A DNA stretch of 64,000 nucleotides from Luscinia megarhynchos. Taxonomy: Eukaryota > Chordata > Aves > Passeriformes > Turdidae. Location of the stretch: NCBI GenBank assembly GCA_034336665.1, contig CM067568.1, positions 44,062,770 through 44,126,769 of the forward strand. Reading direction: 5' to 3'. Shown one piece after another: positions 34,034-47,200 of this stretch. The notes beneath the pieces were generated by a model. It saw nothing but the letters and a program-made list of their open reading frames with translations. It was not told the origin of the DNA and ran no database searches. How positions within the stretch are numbered: position 1 is the stretch's first letter; each line of letters begins with the position of its first letter. The position numbers were made by a program, and so were the translations under genes.

Positions 34034-36386
34034 AATGAAAAGTGACTCCCTGTGATTCAGTCCTTGACTTGTCCTAAAATAAACAATTCTCTAAGGCTCA
34101 CAAATCACACATTAGAAGAGCCCCCACCAACCAAAAAAGCATATATTTGTCTGCATTGAATTCTCCACTATGCTTTCAACAACTAAAACCTGGAATAAAT
34201 TTTCAGGCAGTAACTTTTAGAAAAGGATTTTTTGAAAATTATTATTAATGGTACTTTCTACATTGTATTTCATGTGATATTATCATATTAAATTCAGTTC
34301 CATATGAAACTGTGGCACTTCATACTTACCTCTAGGGTGTGCCTGCTTATTAAATCTACATCCTCTTTTTTAGATTTTAATGTTGAAGTGGGAGCTAAGG
34401 TTTGCTTTGATCAACTGACTTTTCTGACTGAGCATATTAATGCTCCAGATTGACCTGAAGATTAACAAATAATATATAATTGTATTTCTGGAACTGTGAA
34501 ACATCTTTGCTCTTTGCAGAGTTTTTAATGTTTTATACAGGAAGGCACAAACCTGTATTTTTTTCTAATTAATCATTGTTTCTGCTATATATAATTTAAT
34601 ATTTTATAATTTATAATTTAATAAAATATGTCAGAGAGATGATCTTAAGATATAAAGAGAGAAAAAAAAATCTTTAATTTAATTAACAACATTTTTTAAA
34701 GCATCTATACAATGGTTATGCCAAGGGTTCTACACTTCTACTTGATGATACCAGAAGCTGTACAAATAACAAGGTAGAATCAACCCCTGTAGAGAAAGAA
34801 GATTTTAAAAGTAGGGGTTATTAAGAAGTGGGAGGGACATTGAGTTGTTTTTGAAATTGTGACCTTCCCACTTTCCAATATGCCTCAATTTTTCCATCCC
34901 TAAGGGTGTGACTGTAGCTCCCAATCAGCTCAGGTTTTGGGGAGAATTAACACCTGCACCAGGAGCCTCTGCAAAGGCAGGAATATGTGCAGAAAACTTA
35001 CAGTCACAGCTGAAAAATAGGACAAGCTGGGTAATATATTCACCATCTGTGGTACAAATAGAAAATACTGAAGACCATATCTAAATTTTCTGCTGAAAAT
35101 GACCGTGGGTGAGCATTTGGCTCACGTTTAAATGCAGTACCATGAGCTTTCTTCCTCCTCCTCCTCTCCCTCCTCCTTTTCTTTCTCCCCAGGTAAAAGC
35201 AATCAGCTGGTGCTGCTGATTATCTGTGCTGCCCCCAATCCCAGCCAGTGACCTCCATATTATCAGCTGTGACTTTTCACCAGGCACTGGCATTTCACCC
35301 CTCCTGCCTGGGGCCTGGGACATGGTGCCAGTGGGCTGGAGCACCTGCACAGGGCCAGCAGATAGAACAGCCTCTGGGAGACCAAACAACATCCTCTAAA
35401 GCATCATGGCCAACACTGGGTCCCTGAATTTGGGCAATGATTGCCGTGCTGTCCTGAAACAGCTGTGCAATTTCCTGCTCTTTCTTATCCAGATGCCACA
35501 TTTTATCCAGAGATGGCTGCAGCTTGATTCTGGATGGATGAATCCCAGCACCTCACACAGAAAAAGCATCTGCCAAACCCTCCTTTCCCATGCATTTACA
35601 GCTCTCCACAGGCTAACCCTACAAACACTGACTGCATGGAAAGGAGTGGTCAGTGCTCAGTGGCACAGCATCTGCATCACTGAGTTGGTATCTCTGTTTG
35701 AAAACCAGTGTCTCCAGTTTCCACAGAGACAATTGTTAGAAATACTTGTTTATCGATTATTCTCTTGTTTATTTGACATTCCTTGTAATTATCTCATGCT
35801 GTACTTATTTCTTTTGCCTTAGTTGTTAGTGTAATTAGCAACAAAGCTGCTAGCAACACCTTAATGTTTCTTTGGGCATTGCAAAGAATAAAATGCTCCC
35901 AATTTCTAAAGAAATCCTGGCACCACTTATGTAACTACTTCTACAGATGGCAATATATGTAACTTGCCAAAAGCACGAGTAACTTAATTTTTTTTAATTA
36001 GTAATTCTAGCATGGGTCAGAGCTGTCATGCCTGACTGGCAGATTGTAGCCCATTGCTTTTTCATCAGAGGATAAGACTGGGTTTCTGATGTTTATTGAG
36101 AACACTACTTTATGTCTGTCCAAATTTTTCATATCTAGGCTTCAAAGCAGCCAGCCTGCAAGAGCAGTCCAGGGTTAAGGTATTCAAGTGCTCTGCACAC
36201 AGGGTGAAAAATGGGAGTGGAGTTAGAAAATCTAGTCTAGGATGATCAAGCAAATACCTCAGACCCAGTAGCATGTGTATATACAGCTATACCACCAATG
36301 CAAGTAACTTCAAAATGAGTTATAGGTCTTTGCATAATAATTATGTTTGCACAGTGATGAATAAGGGCATGTTTTCCAATAACTTT
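34034..36386. other. Intergenic, no gene recognised
   Basis: AT-rich around 34200-34700, with runs such as TATAATTTAATATTTTATAA near 34590-34610, then mixed composition. It includes the pyrimidine tract at 35147-35190. A 138-codon plus ORF at 35406-35822 has no recognisable domain. No gene is supported. Confidence 0.55.
35147..35190. repeat. 44-base pure pyrimidine tract
   Basis: The plus strand holds only C and T from 35147 to 35190, with CCT/CTC-type repeats in the middle. Such tracts can form triplex (H-DNA) structure. It is followed by AGGTAAAAG, which looks like an acceptor AG running straight into a donor GT, but no exon is seen. Confidence 0.85.
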
Positions 36387-36982
36387 TGCCATGGTTTCAC
36401 CCCAGCTGGCAACCAAGCCCCACTGAGACACTCACTCATTACCACACCAGCAGGACTGAGGAGAGAATTAGAAAAATAAAAGCTGGAAAACCCATGGATT
36501 GAGGTAAAGACAGTTTAATAGGGAAAGCAGAAGCCACACACACAAACAAAGCACTACAAGGAATTAATTCACTGCTTCCCATGGGCAGGCAGATTGTTCA
36601 GCCATCTCCAGGAGACCAGGGCCCTGTCACATGTAATGGTGACTTGGGAAGACAAACTCCATCTCTCCAAATGTCCCCCAGCATCCTCCTTCTTCCCCTC
36701 ACTTTATGTTCTGAGTGTGATGCCACGTGGTCTGGGATATCCCTTTGCTCAGTTTGGGTCACCAGTCCCAGCTCTGTCTCTTCCCAACCTCCCATGCACC
36801 CCCAACTTCCTTGCCAGAGCTGTAGTAGGAGAGCAGAAAAGATCTTGGCTCTGTGTAAACCCTGCTCAACAATTAAAAAAAATAAATTCTGCATTATTAG
36901 CACTGTGTTCAGCCAAATCCAAAGCACAGCTCCAAATTAGCTACTGTGAAGAAAATTTATTACCCCAGCCAAAACCCACACA
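36387..36982 (-). mobile_element. Avian LTR, nearly full length, probably solo
   Basis: I recognise a common bird endogenous-retrovirus LTR. On the minus strand it opens near 36982 with TGTGTGGGTTTTGGCTGGGG and closes near 36387 with CCAGCTGGGGTGAAACC and a final TGGCA, so TG...CA ends are present. Inside are a decayed TATA-like CATAAA (plus-strand TTTATG near 36704) and an ATTAAA polyadenylation-type signal (plus-strand TTTAAT at 36514-36519), in the right order for minus-strand transcription. At about 596 bases it is close to whole. No internal viral genes flank it, so it is best read as a solo LTR. I see no matching target-site duplication with these edges. ORFs over 36581-37076 are by-products. 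Confidence 0.8.
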
Positions 36983-39900
36983 TTCCACCCATTATTCCAT
37001 ACCATTTACATCCTACTCAGGTCCCACACTATTCAATTCAACCTCATTAACCATCCTCACCCTTGCCATTCTTTGATAATCAGCAACTTTGACAACTTTC
37101 CAGCAGCTCCCATAAGATTATTGTGAATTTCCTCAACAGAGGGTGAAGTCAGGTGAGGACACAGATCACAATTGGTATTCATCAGAGCATCTTTTCTCAA
37201 TCAAGCTGTTGTGCTGAATGGAATCCAGCTGTTATTATGGAGACTAGACAACCATCTCTGAGGACATCCAATTGCTCTCTTGGGTGTTCACACATGCTCC
37301 CAGTAACCTGGAGCAGCATCTGCTTCCTCAGACACAAAGGCACACAGCGACACACTAGTGGGCTCAGCAAAGCACTCAGGGTCCCTTGTTTCACTAGGTT
37401 TGTGTTTAAGCCTGTATTTTTTGTCTGCAAATAGCAGCCACTGCCTTTTCAGATGTGCTCTGAGTTCCACACCATGGTGAACACTGCTGGTTCAGGTAGA
37501 TTTAGCAGTCCTTTTGTGCCCTGAGTCGATTGGTAGTGTAGCCAGTCACGGAAAGAAGCTTTCCTATGTACATGCCCTCAGAGTTTCAGTGTTTCCAGAT
37601 GTTGGCAATTGAAAGTTGCCATAATCCAGATGTATGAGTAAGTAGAGATCAGTTCCTCCTGTAATCTCTGTATTTCCTTGATTTTGCCTGCCCAAAATCA
37701 AAATCCTTCTGTTCTCCTAACTGAAGGAGTATATTTTGGCAGGGAATGTAAATTGCATTTTTGTCTTTGGGCAGTCTTAAAATAACTGTCAGCCATAGTT
37801 CTTTTGGAGACTGGATACTTGGGTATTTATAGTAAAACTGATTTGATGGGCTAAGACTGAAAAATTAGAATCTATATTACATTTCAAAATATTACTGTAC
37901 AGTTCTGAGATGCTGCCATGGAGACTGTATCACTACTCTGCTTTACATGCACATTCAGTCACTAGGTCTCCTCAGGCTTTCAGAGCAATTCCTCCATGAC
38001 CCTCTCCAGCTCCCAACTGTGAAGCTTCAATTCATTCTTCAATGTAAATTGTTTTCAGAGCCATTGCAGTAGACCATCATTAGCTCTCCAATGGCTCCCC
38101 ATCTTTGTTCTTCCCCTGCTCTGAACCTGGTGGTCATGGTTAGAAAAACACCAACTTCCTTCCATGACCTCCAGAGCACAAAACAAGGGCTGGCAGCAGG
38201 GAGCTGCAGTGAGTTGTGCACGCTGCCCAGGGAGGCAAATTCATGGGGCCTGAGGAGAGCAGGAGCACCCCTCTTTTGTATTTTCCAACCTTGCCACAAT
38301 TTCTCCAGAGTTTCCAGACTCTGAAATTTTACAGAATCTGGAAATAACTTCATGTGATAAGGGCAGGTACAATCTTCTTTGTTTGAATAATATTCACCCT
38401 TGATTTCTGGTGAGGTCTTACACACCATTAAACAAGACTAAGACATAACATAAAAACACACGACCTAGAAGTTACTGAAATACAAAACTATACAATAATC
38501 TATATCAATGGGATTATGGCTCTAATACTGCTGGTGACCTCAACAGTCATTGGGTTAATCACTTACAGCTCATTATCTCAATGAGTTTCCCAAGTTTTTT
38601 TATTTTTGAAAGGTGCCCTCTTAACCCAGTTTTCACAAAATTTATTTTCTGCAATGGTTTACCATTACAGTTTAAGAAGTTAGTGCAAATCTCTCAATAT
38701 CCATAGATAGCCATGAAGCTTTTGGTCTTATACCTGCCATTTTAATATTTTTGTAGAGGCCTGTAACTGCCTAAACCAGTGGGAATGGCCTGCAGTATGC
38801 ACATGGTCCCTGCTGGGCTGCCTCTGAAGCACTCAGCTGTGCATCAGCTCTCCACAGCCCAGCGTGGGTTTCTGATGCAATGGCAGTGGAGAAAACCCTC
38901 AAGCTGGCACAAAAATAACAATTTGCTATTAAATGAAGATGCTTCAGAGCATGGGTCACTTGTCTAACTGCAGGTAACAGAGAGGATTTAATAACTGCAC
39001 CAGTTGTTGCCTGAGCATCCAATATCCATCTCTGTGGTGGGGAGAGGCAATGCTGTGTCAGTTGCTCTCAAGCTGTGTCACATCACGTCATGCAGCACAC
39101 TCTAATGTGACCTGAAGCAGTAGGTAATAAGATCTATGCCAAGTTACTGAATAGAAGGAAATTATTTTAACATGCTGAACACTGTTGTCATGTTAGGCAT
39201 TTTTCTAAACGCTTTTGTCATCAAGCAAATCATTGTCTATATGTATGTTTTTTCCACAAAAATAAAGCAGCAGCTGGCAATTACTGCCATAGCACTGGAG
39301 ATTATCATCCCCTCCTTATGGGATTAGTTGTACAAATATTAATGGTTTTGTCTGGAACCCCTAGATTAGAACTGTGCCACCAAGAGAGACCTCATGGATC
39401 ATCACAAGTGAAGCACAAGGCAGTCAGAGCTGCAATGAGCAATCACATAATATCTTCCTTCTTCATTCCTAGCCTGTGGATCTGTAGGAGATAGGAATCC
39501 CAGTGTATCCAGTTGCATTTTGTGCTTGAAAATCCCAAAGGAGCCATCTGCTACAGCACAGTTAGGAGATGGAAGCTCTTGCTCTTTGGGTGTGTCATGT
39601 ACAAATGTTGCTTTTGAGCTAGGTCTGCAGAACAAGCACCTGTAACTTGAAAAGGGAAATCATGAAAATGGGGAATGATGTCCTCTTTGTACATTACCAC
39701 TTCCTCCAGCATAGCAACCTGGAGTACAGTTCAATCCTGGAGAGGACAGAATACCTGGGCTTCCAGCTTCTGGGGGTGTTGCTCCACCACAGCTGCTTTG
39801 TTTAGGCAGTATCTCACTGGCATTGAACACCTTCATTGTCCCACTGCAATGGGATTTAATAATTATTTTCAGTGACCATTCACCTACCTTCAGTATCATT

Positions 39901-42900
39901 AACAAAACCAATACCTGACAAAAAATTTACTTCTAGCTGCTTCTCTGCAGGAGGAGGAGCATGCTGGGTAGCATTCACAGCATGAACACAGTTCCAAATG
40001 CAACCACATGCACCCCAACATGCTCAAAATGTAGTGCAGTTTTCTTTGTTTTTTGGCTTTGAGAGCCTGAGCCTCTCTCATGCCCAAACACAGATGAGAA
40101 AAAGAACAAATTCTGCTTAGATGGAGTGCACTGACATGATGAACTCTGCTGTCAGTCCTGTAACTCTGGGGGACTGTGGGGGGGATTCTCCACTTGTACT
40201 TTTTTGTCTAGAATTTACTAGTCACTCTTAGTACTTTGCACAGTTCAGAGACTCAGCAAATTTCACAAGATATCAGCTCCAGAGCAGCTGAGAGGAAATC
40301 CACCCACAAAACTCTGGCCCAACATCTCTCCTAGCTGACGAGATGCATTAATTTCTTCTGAAACCCCAGAGGCCAGAGTAGGAGGACATCAAAGTGGACA
40401 GTGCTGCTTCAGTACTGACCCAACAGCACAAGCCCTGATGCAAATCTCATCAAATCAACTCAAGCAAAATACATATCTCTTTATAGAAGGTACAAGGTCT
40501 ATCCCACATTCTGAAGATGAGTCCCTGTCTGCAGACACCTCCAGAAATTATGCCTATTTACTTAAGCAGAAGAGTGACTGTGGAATCACTGGGATACACC
40601 ATTACTACTGATAAGTATAAAAATAATTTGCATCCTATATATGTCATTGATAAAAAAATGTATCTCTGTTATTTCCTTTAATGCTGTCTTGCAGATGGAC
40701 ACAGCTGATGTTTCTTCTCTTGGACTGTGTTGCAAGGTCAGGGAAATCACCAAACACAAGGAGGTCAGGACATGACACCTTTCTTGATTTCCTGCTCAAA
40801 AGAAAGCTCTAGGGCATCTAAAACTCCTACTCCTGCTAAGCTTTTGCTGCTGTTGTCAGATAGTCTAAAAAAACTCTTTGTAGCTTTGAATTATGATCAT
40901 CAAGAAGAAAGAACTGCCTAAAGCTGCAGCTTTATGATGATGGGTACTGGTGCTGTACTGAAGTGCTTTCCACATGCTTCAAGAAATACACTTAAACTCA
41001 CCTTCTCTTCTGGGCAAAGTATAGAGAACATTCGATATTTATTGCTGGAACTTCCATCTACATCTGTGCCTTTTTTCCACCATAGGATCATACTTCAACT
41101 GTGCTGCAAAGGGAAGAGGAAACTTTTGTGTAGCAGCCATGAGCTGCCCAACATATGCATATTACTGTGCATGTTTCATAGATTCAGAATGAGCAAGACA
41201 TTTTCTCCATAACTTCAAACTTCAGGAAAACTGTTCAAAATTTTCTGCTGATAAAGAAATCCTCTGAGGAAGTATATGTGAAACCTGGTATGGCTTCTCC
41301 AGGTTAGCACATCATGGTCAGTGTCACTTCAGAGCACAGAAAACAGCAGTCCCCACTGCCAATCTCTTCACCTCCTGGAGAACAACAGGGCTGAAAGATG
41401 ACTGCAGCCAGCTACTAGTGCAGTTAACCCCTTTCTTTTTCCTTCTTTCATGGATAGTTTCCCTTAAAATAGCACAGGGAGGATTTTGCAATTGATCATC
41501 TTCATGAGACAGTCTTTGAAATAGGAACAATATTTTTCTTAAAGTGATTGTATAACATTGTCATGACGTGAATATTTTTGACAGTGAAATAAGCTTACCT
41601 AATAAATTGGGTCCTGTATTGACTCTTCCTTCCTCCTTTCCTCAAAGGCAGGAGTGTGCACAGTACACAAAGAAGGTATTTGCTGCTCTTCTTGGGTTTC
41701 AGAAATGTAGTTCTTAACAAGGCCTATCCACTCATGCTGTCTTGTCTCATCCTACAGATAACTACAACACACCAGCTTATTAAGAGTTGCAAGGATGGCA
41801 GGCAGAGCAAGATCAAAGAAATTAGTTCAGCCTCTTCAGTTTCCAGGGTGAAGTCTGATACCTGGTAGAATTCATCCCTTGCCAGCAGAACTCACACATA
41901 GGAATGTGCATGAGAAATAGAGGTTTGTTTATTGGGGCATCAGAGCTCCTGGGCAATGCCCATGGCCATCAAAACATGCCAAAAAGCACAAACCACCAAG
42001 TCTCTATGCTGTTTAGCTCTCTATCCTGGAACAAGGCTGCAGGCATGAAGACTTCAGTTAATGCCAGTTTTTCCCTAGTTTCTTTCCCTATCTATTTGAC
42101 AAGTCATTTTGATGTCATCTAGTCAAGCAGCAGCCAGTAATAACTGACTTTGAAGAACTTAGACACATGGCCTAGCTTTCATAATCCTACCATAGCTTCT
42201 GATTTGCTAAAGGAAGCTTATGCAGGGGTGGTTTCAGGCATACTTTTAAATATTCTAAATATTTTTATCGGTGATTCATCCCATTTGCCTTGAAAAGTTG
42301 TTTTGCTTTTTTCTTTGCCAGAGGGCATGGTTTTAGGTTTGTTACATTATTCATCCATAAAGTCAGCTGACAGTGCTGCCAGCCAGGTAAGGAAAGTATA
42401 AGAACTAACTGGCATATGAACCACAATGCTTAAACAGGATCATTTCACCATGGGAAGATTCAGGCATGACATAAGCAGTAAATAGCATGTCTGAGTGTTC
42501 CTTACTTACAAGGACTTGAATGACAGTCTCAGCATGTCCCACCTCTAAAGAAAAAAGGAAAATTTTTTGTTTGTCTAGAATCAATTTCCTGACCTGTCGT
42601 TCAATAACTGTTCTTGTTTCCATGATACTTCAGCATGACAAACACACCAGAAAATGTGATTTTGGAGGTGTACAGCACTGGTTGGATGATGAGCACTGAA
42701 TAAGAACTTTCAAAGAATAAGAGAGAAAGAGACAAAGCTTTGGTCCAGGCACCTAAGAGGACAAACATCTTCATGAAATACAAAATCAGTACTAGGATTT
42801 CCCAGCCAATCTGTTACAATCAGAGTTTGTATTTCTCCTAGAAATCCAGATGGACATCCAGATGAGGAATTAAGTCAATTCAGACCATTCCAAAGAATGA

Positions 42901-43702
42901 AAATTATACAGGATGACATTAAATTTTTCTCTCTTCCCTGGTACCTCAAAAAGTATTGCTCCCTGAAGGAGACAAGGGAGAAGCATCAGTCCTGTTTGAC
43001 TGAGAGGTCAACAGTCTTTTTGGACAATAACATGGCAGGAGACTAAATCCTTCAGACTCAGGGTCAGGAACAACACACAGGGTCAGGGTCAGGAGCAACA
43101 ACACAGACCTGTAACCTTCCTAATTTCTTAACTAGACTCACCCCTACAATTTCAGGTATGGTTCAAATAAGGCTGCTTTCCTTGTCCTTGATATCTCAGT
43201 ATAATTTCTCCAGATGCCCCTACAAAGCTTCTTTGATTTTTCTTTTACCTTCATCAGGGCCCATCTCTCACTGTCTGCAGAATGAATAGCACTTCTCCAT
43301 GTACATGCACTTCAGATGTGCTCCAGCTCTAGAGCCTGAAGAACATATGGCTTGATCCTATACACCTTCCCACTTGCTTTACGAGAAAATGTGGATAATT
43401 AAGAAGAAAATGTTAAAAAGAACAGTAGTGAAAACAGGGGAATCTGTGCTTGGCCTCTAGCCCAGGTGGTGAGGCTGGAGAGCAGCCAATGCTATCTGGA
43501 AATCCTGAGGAAATCTGCTGGCAACAACCAGGAATGGTCACCCTGAGATGACACATTCAGGTGCACATCTAGACGTGGTGACTTGGAAACATTCACAAGT
43601 TCAATGTGGTTCTTATTTCTTCCATTTTCTTATCATCATAATAGCAAGGGGAAAGGGGCATGGCCACTCAGAGGGAAAGACTGGTTTAGCAGCACAAGGC
43701 AG
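36983..43702. other. Intergenic, no gene recognised
   Basis: About 6.7 kb. The first 100 bases after the LTR are unusually C/A/T-rich and poor in G, and could belong to the inserted element or to another repeat. A small imperfect tandem duplication based on CAGGGTCAGGA lies at 43059-43106. ORFs of up to 129 codons (38039-38428 minus) carry no recognised domain. No RNA gene is recognised. Confidence 0.55.
43059..43106. repeat. Imperfect tandem duplication, two copies
   Basis: CAGGGTCAGGAACAAC is followed by CAGGGTCAGGAGCAAC a few bases on, each trailed by a CACAG run. About 23 bases per copy with small differences. Local slippage is the simplest cause. Confidence 0.7.
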
Positions 43703-44280
43703 AGAATCAGAGAAACACAGAATGGTTTGCTTTGGAAGACACCTCAAAAATCTTCTATTTCCAAATCCCCTTTCCACGGGCAGGGACATCTTCCACTAAA
43801 CCAGGTTGCTCCAAGCCCCATTCAACCTGGCCTTGAGCACTTGCAGTGTTGGGGCACCCACAACTTCTCTGGGCAACCTGTAGCAGTGCCTCACAGTACA
43901 GAATTTCTTCCTAATATCTTGCCTTTTTTCAGTTTAAAGCCATTAGCCCTTATCCCTACCTGCCCTTGTAAAATACCCTTCTCCACCTCTCTTCTAGGCC
44001 TCTTTAGGTACTGGGTGGTGCTATGAGGTGTCCCCACAACCTTCACTTCTCCAGGCTGAAAAACCCCAACTCTCAGCCTGTCTCCAGAGGACGAGACCTC
44101 TGATCATCTCTGTGGTCCTCTGGACTTGCTCCAACAGGACCAACTCCCTCCTATTTTGGGAGTCCCAAAGTGAGATACAGCACTCTACTCAGGGGCTCCC
44201 AGAGTGGAATAGAGGGGGACAATAACCTGCATTGAGCTGCTGGCCATCCTGCTTTTGATGTAGCCCAGAATGTGGTTTGG
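43703..44280 (-). mobile_element. CR1 LINE fragment, 5'-truncated
   Basis: The plus strand shows the reversed CR1 3' end: AGAAACACAGAATGGTTTG, then CCATTCAACCTGGCCTTGAG, CTTCTCTGGGCAACCTG, CTCCAGGCTGA, TCTGGACTTGCTCCAACAG, GAATAGAGGGGGACAATAACC and TTTTGATGTAGCCCAGAATG. This covers the 3' UTR and the last part of the RT ORF on the minus strand. It stops near 44280, about 580 bases, a usual truncated length. Many indels make it inactive. ORFs at 43583-44026 and 44028-44225 lie on the wrong strand and are by-products. Confidence 0.92.
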
Positions 44281-47200
44281 AAATGGATGGTCAAAATACA
44301 AGACTAAGTCTGTCTCTTTCTTCAGACTTAAGCAAAGTTGTGTGGCCCTCTTGCTCCTCAGTTTCTCTCCTATCAGAGTAATTGGCAAAAGCAGCTTACC
44401 TTGAAGATCTTTTATGAAGATTCAACACTTCCTTTTCTTAAAGCAATTTGAAATCCTGTGCTTACAGATACTAACAAGCCCTCATCTATAACATACTTGA
44501 TTTTAAACCAGAAGACAATTTATGCCTTTTCAGAACTCTCATAGCAGCATGATTCATTAGAATGGCTAATAAATGGCATGTATTTTTTATTGCTCAAAAT
44601 TTCTGAAGTACCTTTTTTTCTCATTTACGTGAAGATATGTAGTGAAATAGTCAATAACTATTGTTACTGCATCCTGATTTTCAATTTATGGTAGTGTTGT
44701 AGAATACCAGGAATAGAAATTCATTGTCTTCAAAAATTTTGAGACAAATAAATCTTAAATACATTTCTCAGATTCCCCCAGCTGCTACAATGGGCATTCT
44801 CCAATGCCTTACCAAAAGGGAAGGAAAAAAAAAAAAAGCACAGATCAGAAAGCACAGATCTTCCAATATCAGGAACTTTACAGTTCATTGGATGGGAAAT
44901 GAGGTGAATCTGAAGTGGCAACACAGTATACATTGCAAAAGTTGTTGAAAATTATTGATCACGGTCAAATTGCCCTAAACTTGGAGAATGAGTCATAAGG
45001 TATTGCTACATCTCTCCTCCAAATTAATTTAAGTATGGTGAAGGTGTCCGACATAGAAGGAATCACACCTACAGCTTTTAAAAAATCTTAAGACCCTTAA
45101 ATGACAGATGGACAAACACCACAGTGCACCTACAACTAACTCTGCCCTTGCAGGCTTAGCTTTCTGATGACATTTTTGACCTCTAGCAATTTTTCACCAC
45201 TGAAGTATAAAGCCTAGGAAGAGCTGGCAGAACCTTCCCTGTGCAGTAGCACAGACACTGCCAACCACAATTCATTTATAAGGGCTCCCCTCCCTCTGCC
45301 CTTCTATTACCTCCCCTATGGAAAGTGAGCTGAGGACTTCATTTGCCCTTTTTTGCACCCTTTTTTCCCAGGTTTGGGGCACAGACCAGCAGGGAAGGGC
45401 TGACAAGCAGACATGTGGGCCTGAGCAGCTGTGCCTGAGGACTGGGAAACTGGGGAGAGCTGCAGGAGGACTGTGATTTTCTCCTTACTTCAAGCTGTTC
45501 TTAGAGTGAAGAATATAATTCAGTGAAATATATAATTTTTGAGATTTCCTCTGAGATGTGGATTTTCGTTATGGCTATAGACAATGCATTTTCACTGCTC
45601 CTTGCACTGTCCCAAGGATGTTGAAACATTAGTACATCACCAAAAAATTCCATTAGCAAACCATCCCTGAGAAGCACAGCAGAGAAAGAAAGGAAGCTCT
45701 TGGTCTGTGTCTGTTATTACTGTGACCTTGGGATATGGGGCTCTCAAGGTGGTCCATCCCATGTAGGGCAAACTACAGTAGAGCTGTCTTCTGCAGTGTG
45801 GAGAGGGCAGTGCCAGCAAGGCAAGGTGGATGATAAATTACATGAAGAATCTACCCTACCTTTGCAAATGTCCCCATGTTTCTCACCCCCTCCCTGTGCT
45901 CCCAGGATGCTGGCTGTCATTCAGAGCTTTGGTCAAGGTAGTAATTTATCTGATGAAGGGGATTTTTGTTGATAAGAAAAGTTAGACTGCAATTTTTTAT
46001 AGCTGTTTTACAGAGACATGAAGGAGCCTGAGGCATAAAGTGGCTGTCATGCAATTAAGATAAAAAGAACAAACTAGAAATATGAAAAAAAAAAGGAAAA
46101 GAAAGACAATACTTGTGTGTCTTTGTGAATCCCTGAAGTCAGAAGTTCTTAACTTCTGTTTAACAGAAGAGACAAATGATGACTCATTATTTCTTTCTAC
46201 CATCTTAGAACAGAGAGGACATTTTGGTTTCCTTGTATATACACCAGCAACTTCTCATACATAGACAGCACCTGAAATTGAATTACACAAAAGGAATTAT
46301 TCCTGAAATAGCAAGACAATTAACAGGTGCAGGTAACATAGCAAAGACAGAAAGAGAGCTAGCCTAAGAAACCAGGGCTTTATTGTCAGCTCCTTCTTGT
46401 TGAGGAGCCTAGGGCTCACTGAGGCTTGAAAGAGTCTGCTGAGATGAGCATGTGATAATATCTCCTCTGAGGAGAGCTCTCCCTGTTCAGAAGTACAGCA
46501 GGGTTATCTGAAGCAGCAGTTTCCTCTAGCCCCCAGCCTACACCCTCTGCATTGTTAATATGGCCAAGAGCAATACATGCACCACTTGACAGGACAGAGA
46601 GATTATTTCATTATTTATGCACAGTTACATCCTATAGACATCAGTACTGCATTTAGATACAGCCTTCTTATGTATCAGCACCTTGAAGATGTATTTATTG
46701 ATTTGGTTCATGATACAGATACTTAATTTGCACAAAAAACTCAAATCCTTTGGAATATTCAGTCAGTCTCATTGACTGTTTTTTCATGCATTGCTCTGTC
46801 CTATGTGGCTGGATCAGTCTGAAAGTTTGCTCTCAGAGTAATATTCTTATCAAGCTAGCAAAAAAGAAAAAAAAAAAGAAAAAAAAGCAAAATCTGTATT
46901 TCTCTGAAGTCCTCATTGGCTCCTGTGAAGTTCAACAACACAGACACTCAATGGCCTGCTGTTTGTAGTGATTTTCTCCACCTCTCATCTTCTCAAAACT
47001 TCATCACAAATGGTGTTCCATAGTGAGTATGGATGTTCCCCTCATTCTTGGTGTGTCTTATAGTGGGGTAATTCTCACAGAAGACAAAGAATTTCCAGTG
47101 AAACCAGATATTTTTCATCTAAAGAAGACATAGAAACAGAAACTGCTGCGAAACTGCATAATTGCAATGAAAATAAACCCTGTGTCAAATCAGACAAATA

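Noticed and set aside
36594..37076. 160-codon plus-strand ORF
   Set aside because: It mostly covers the antisense strand of the LTR and runs into flanking DNA. No domain.
36983..37080. C/A/T-rich, G-poor strip that looks like light-strand mitochondrial sequence
   Set aside because: I could not match it to a specific mitochondrial gene, and it adjoins an LTR edge. Composition alone does not support a nuclear mitochondrial insertion.
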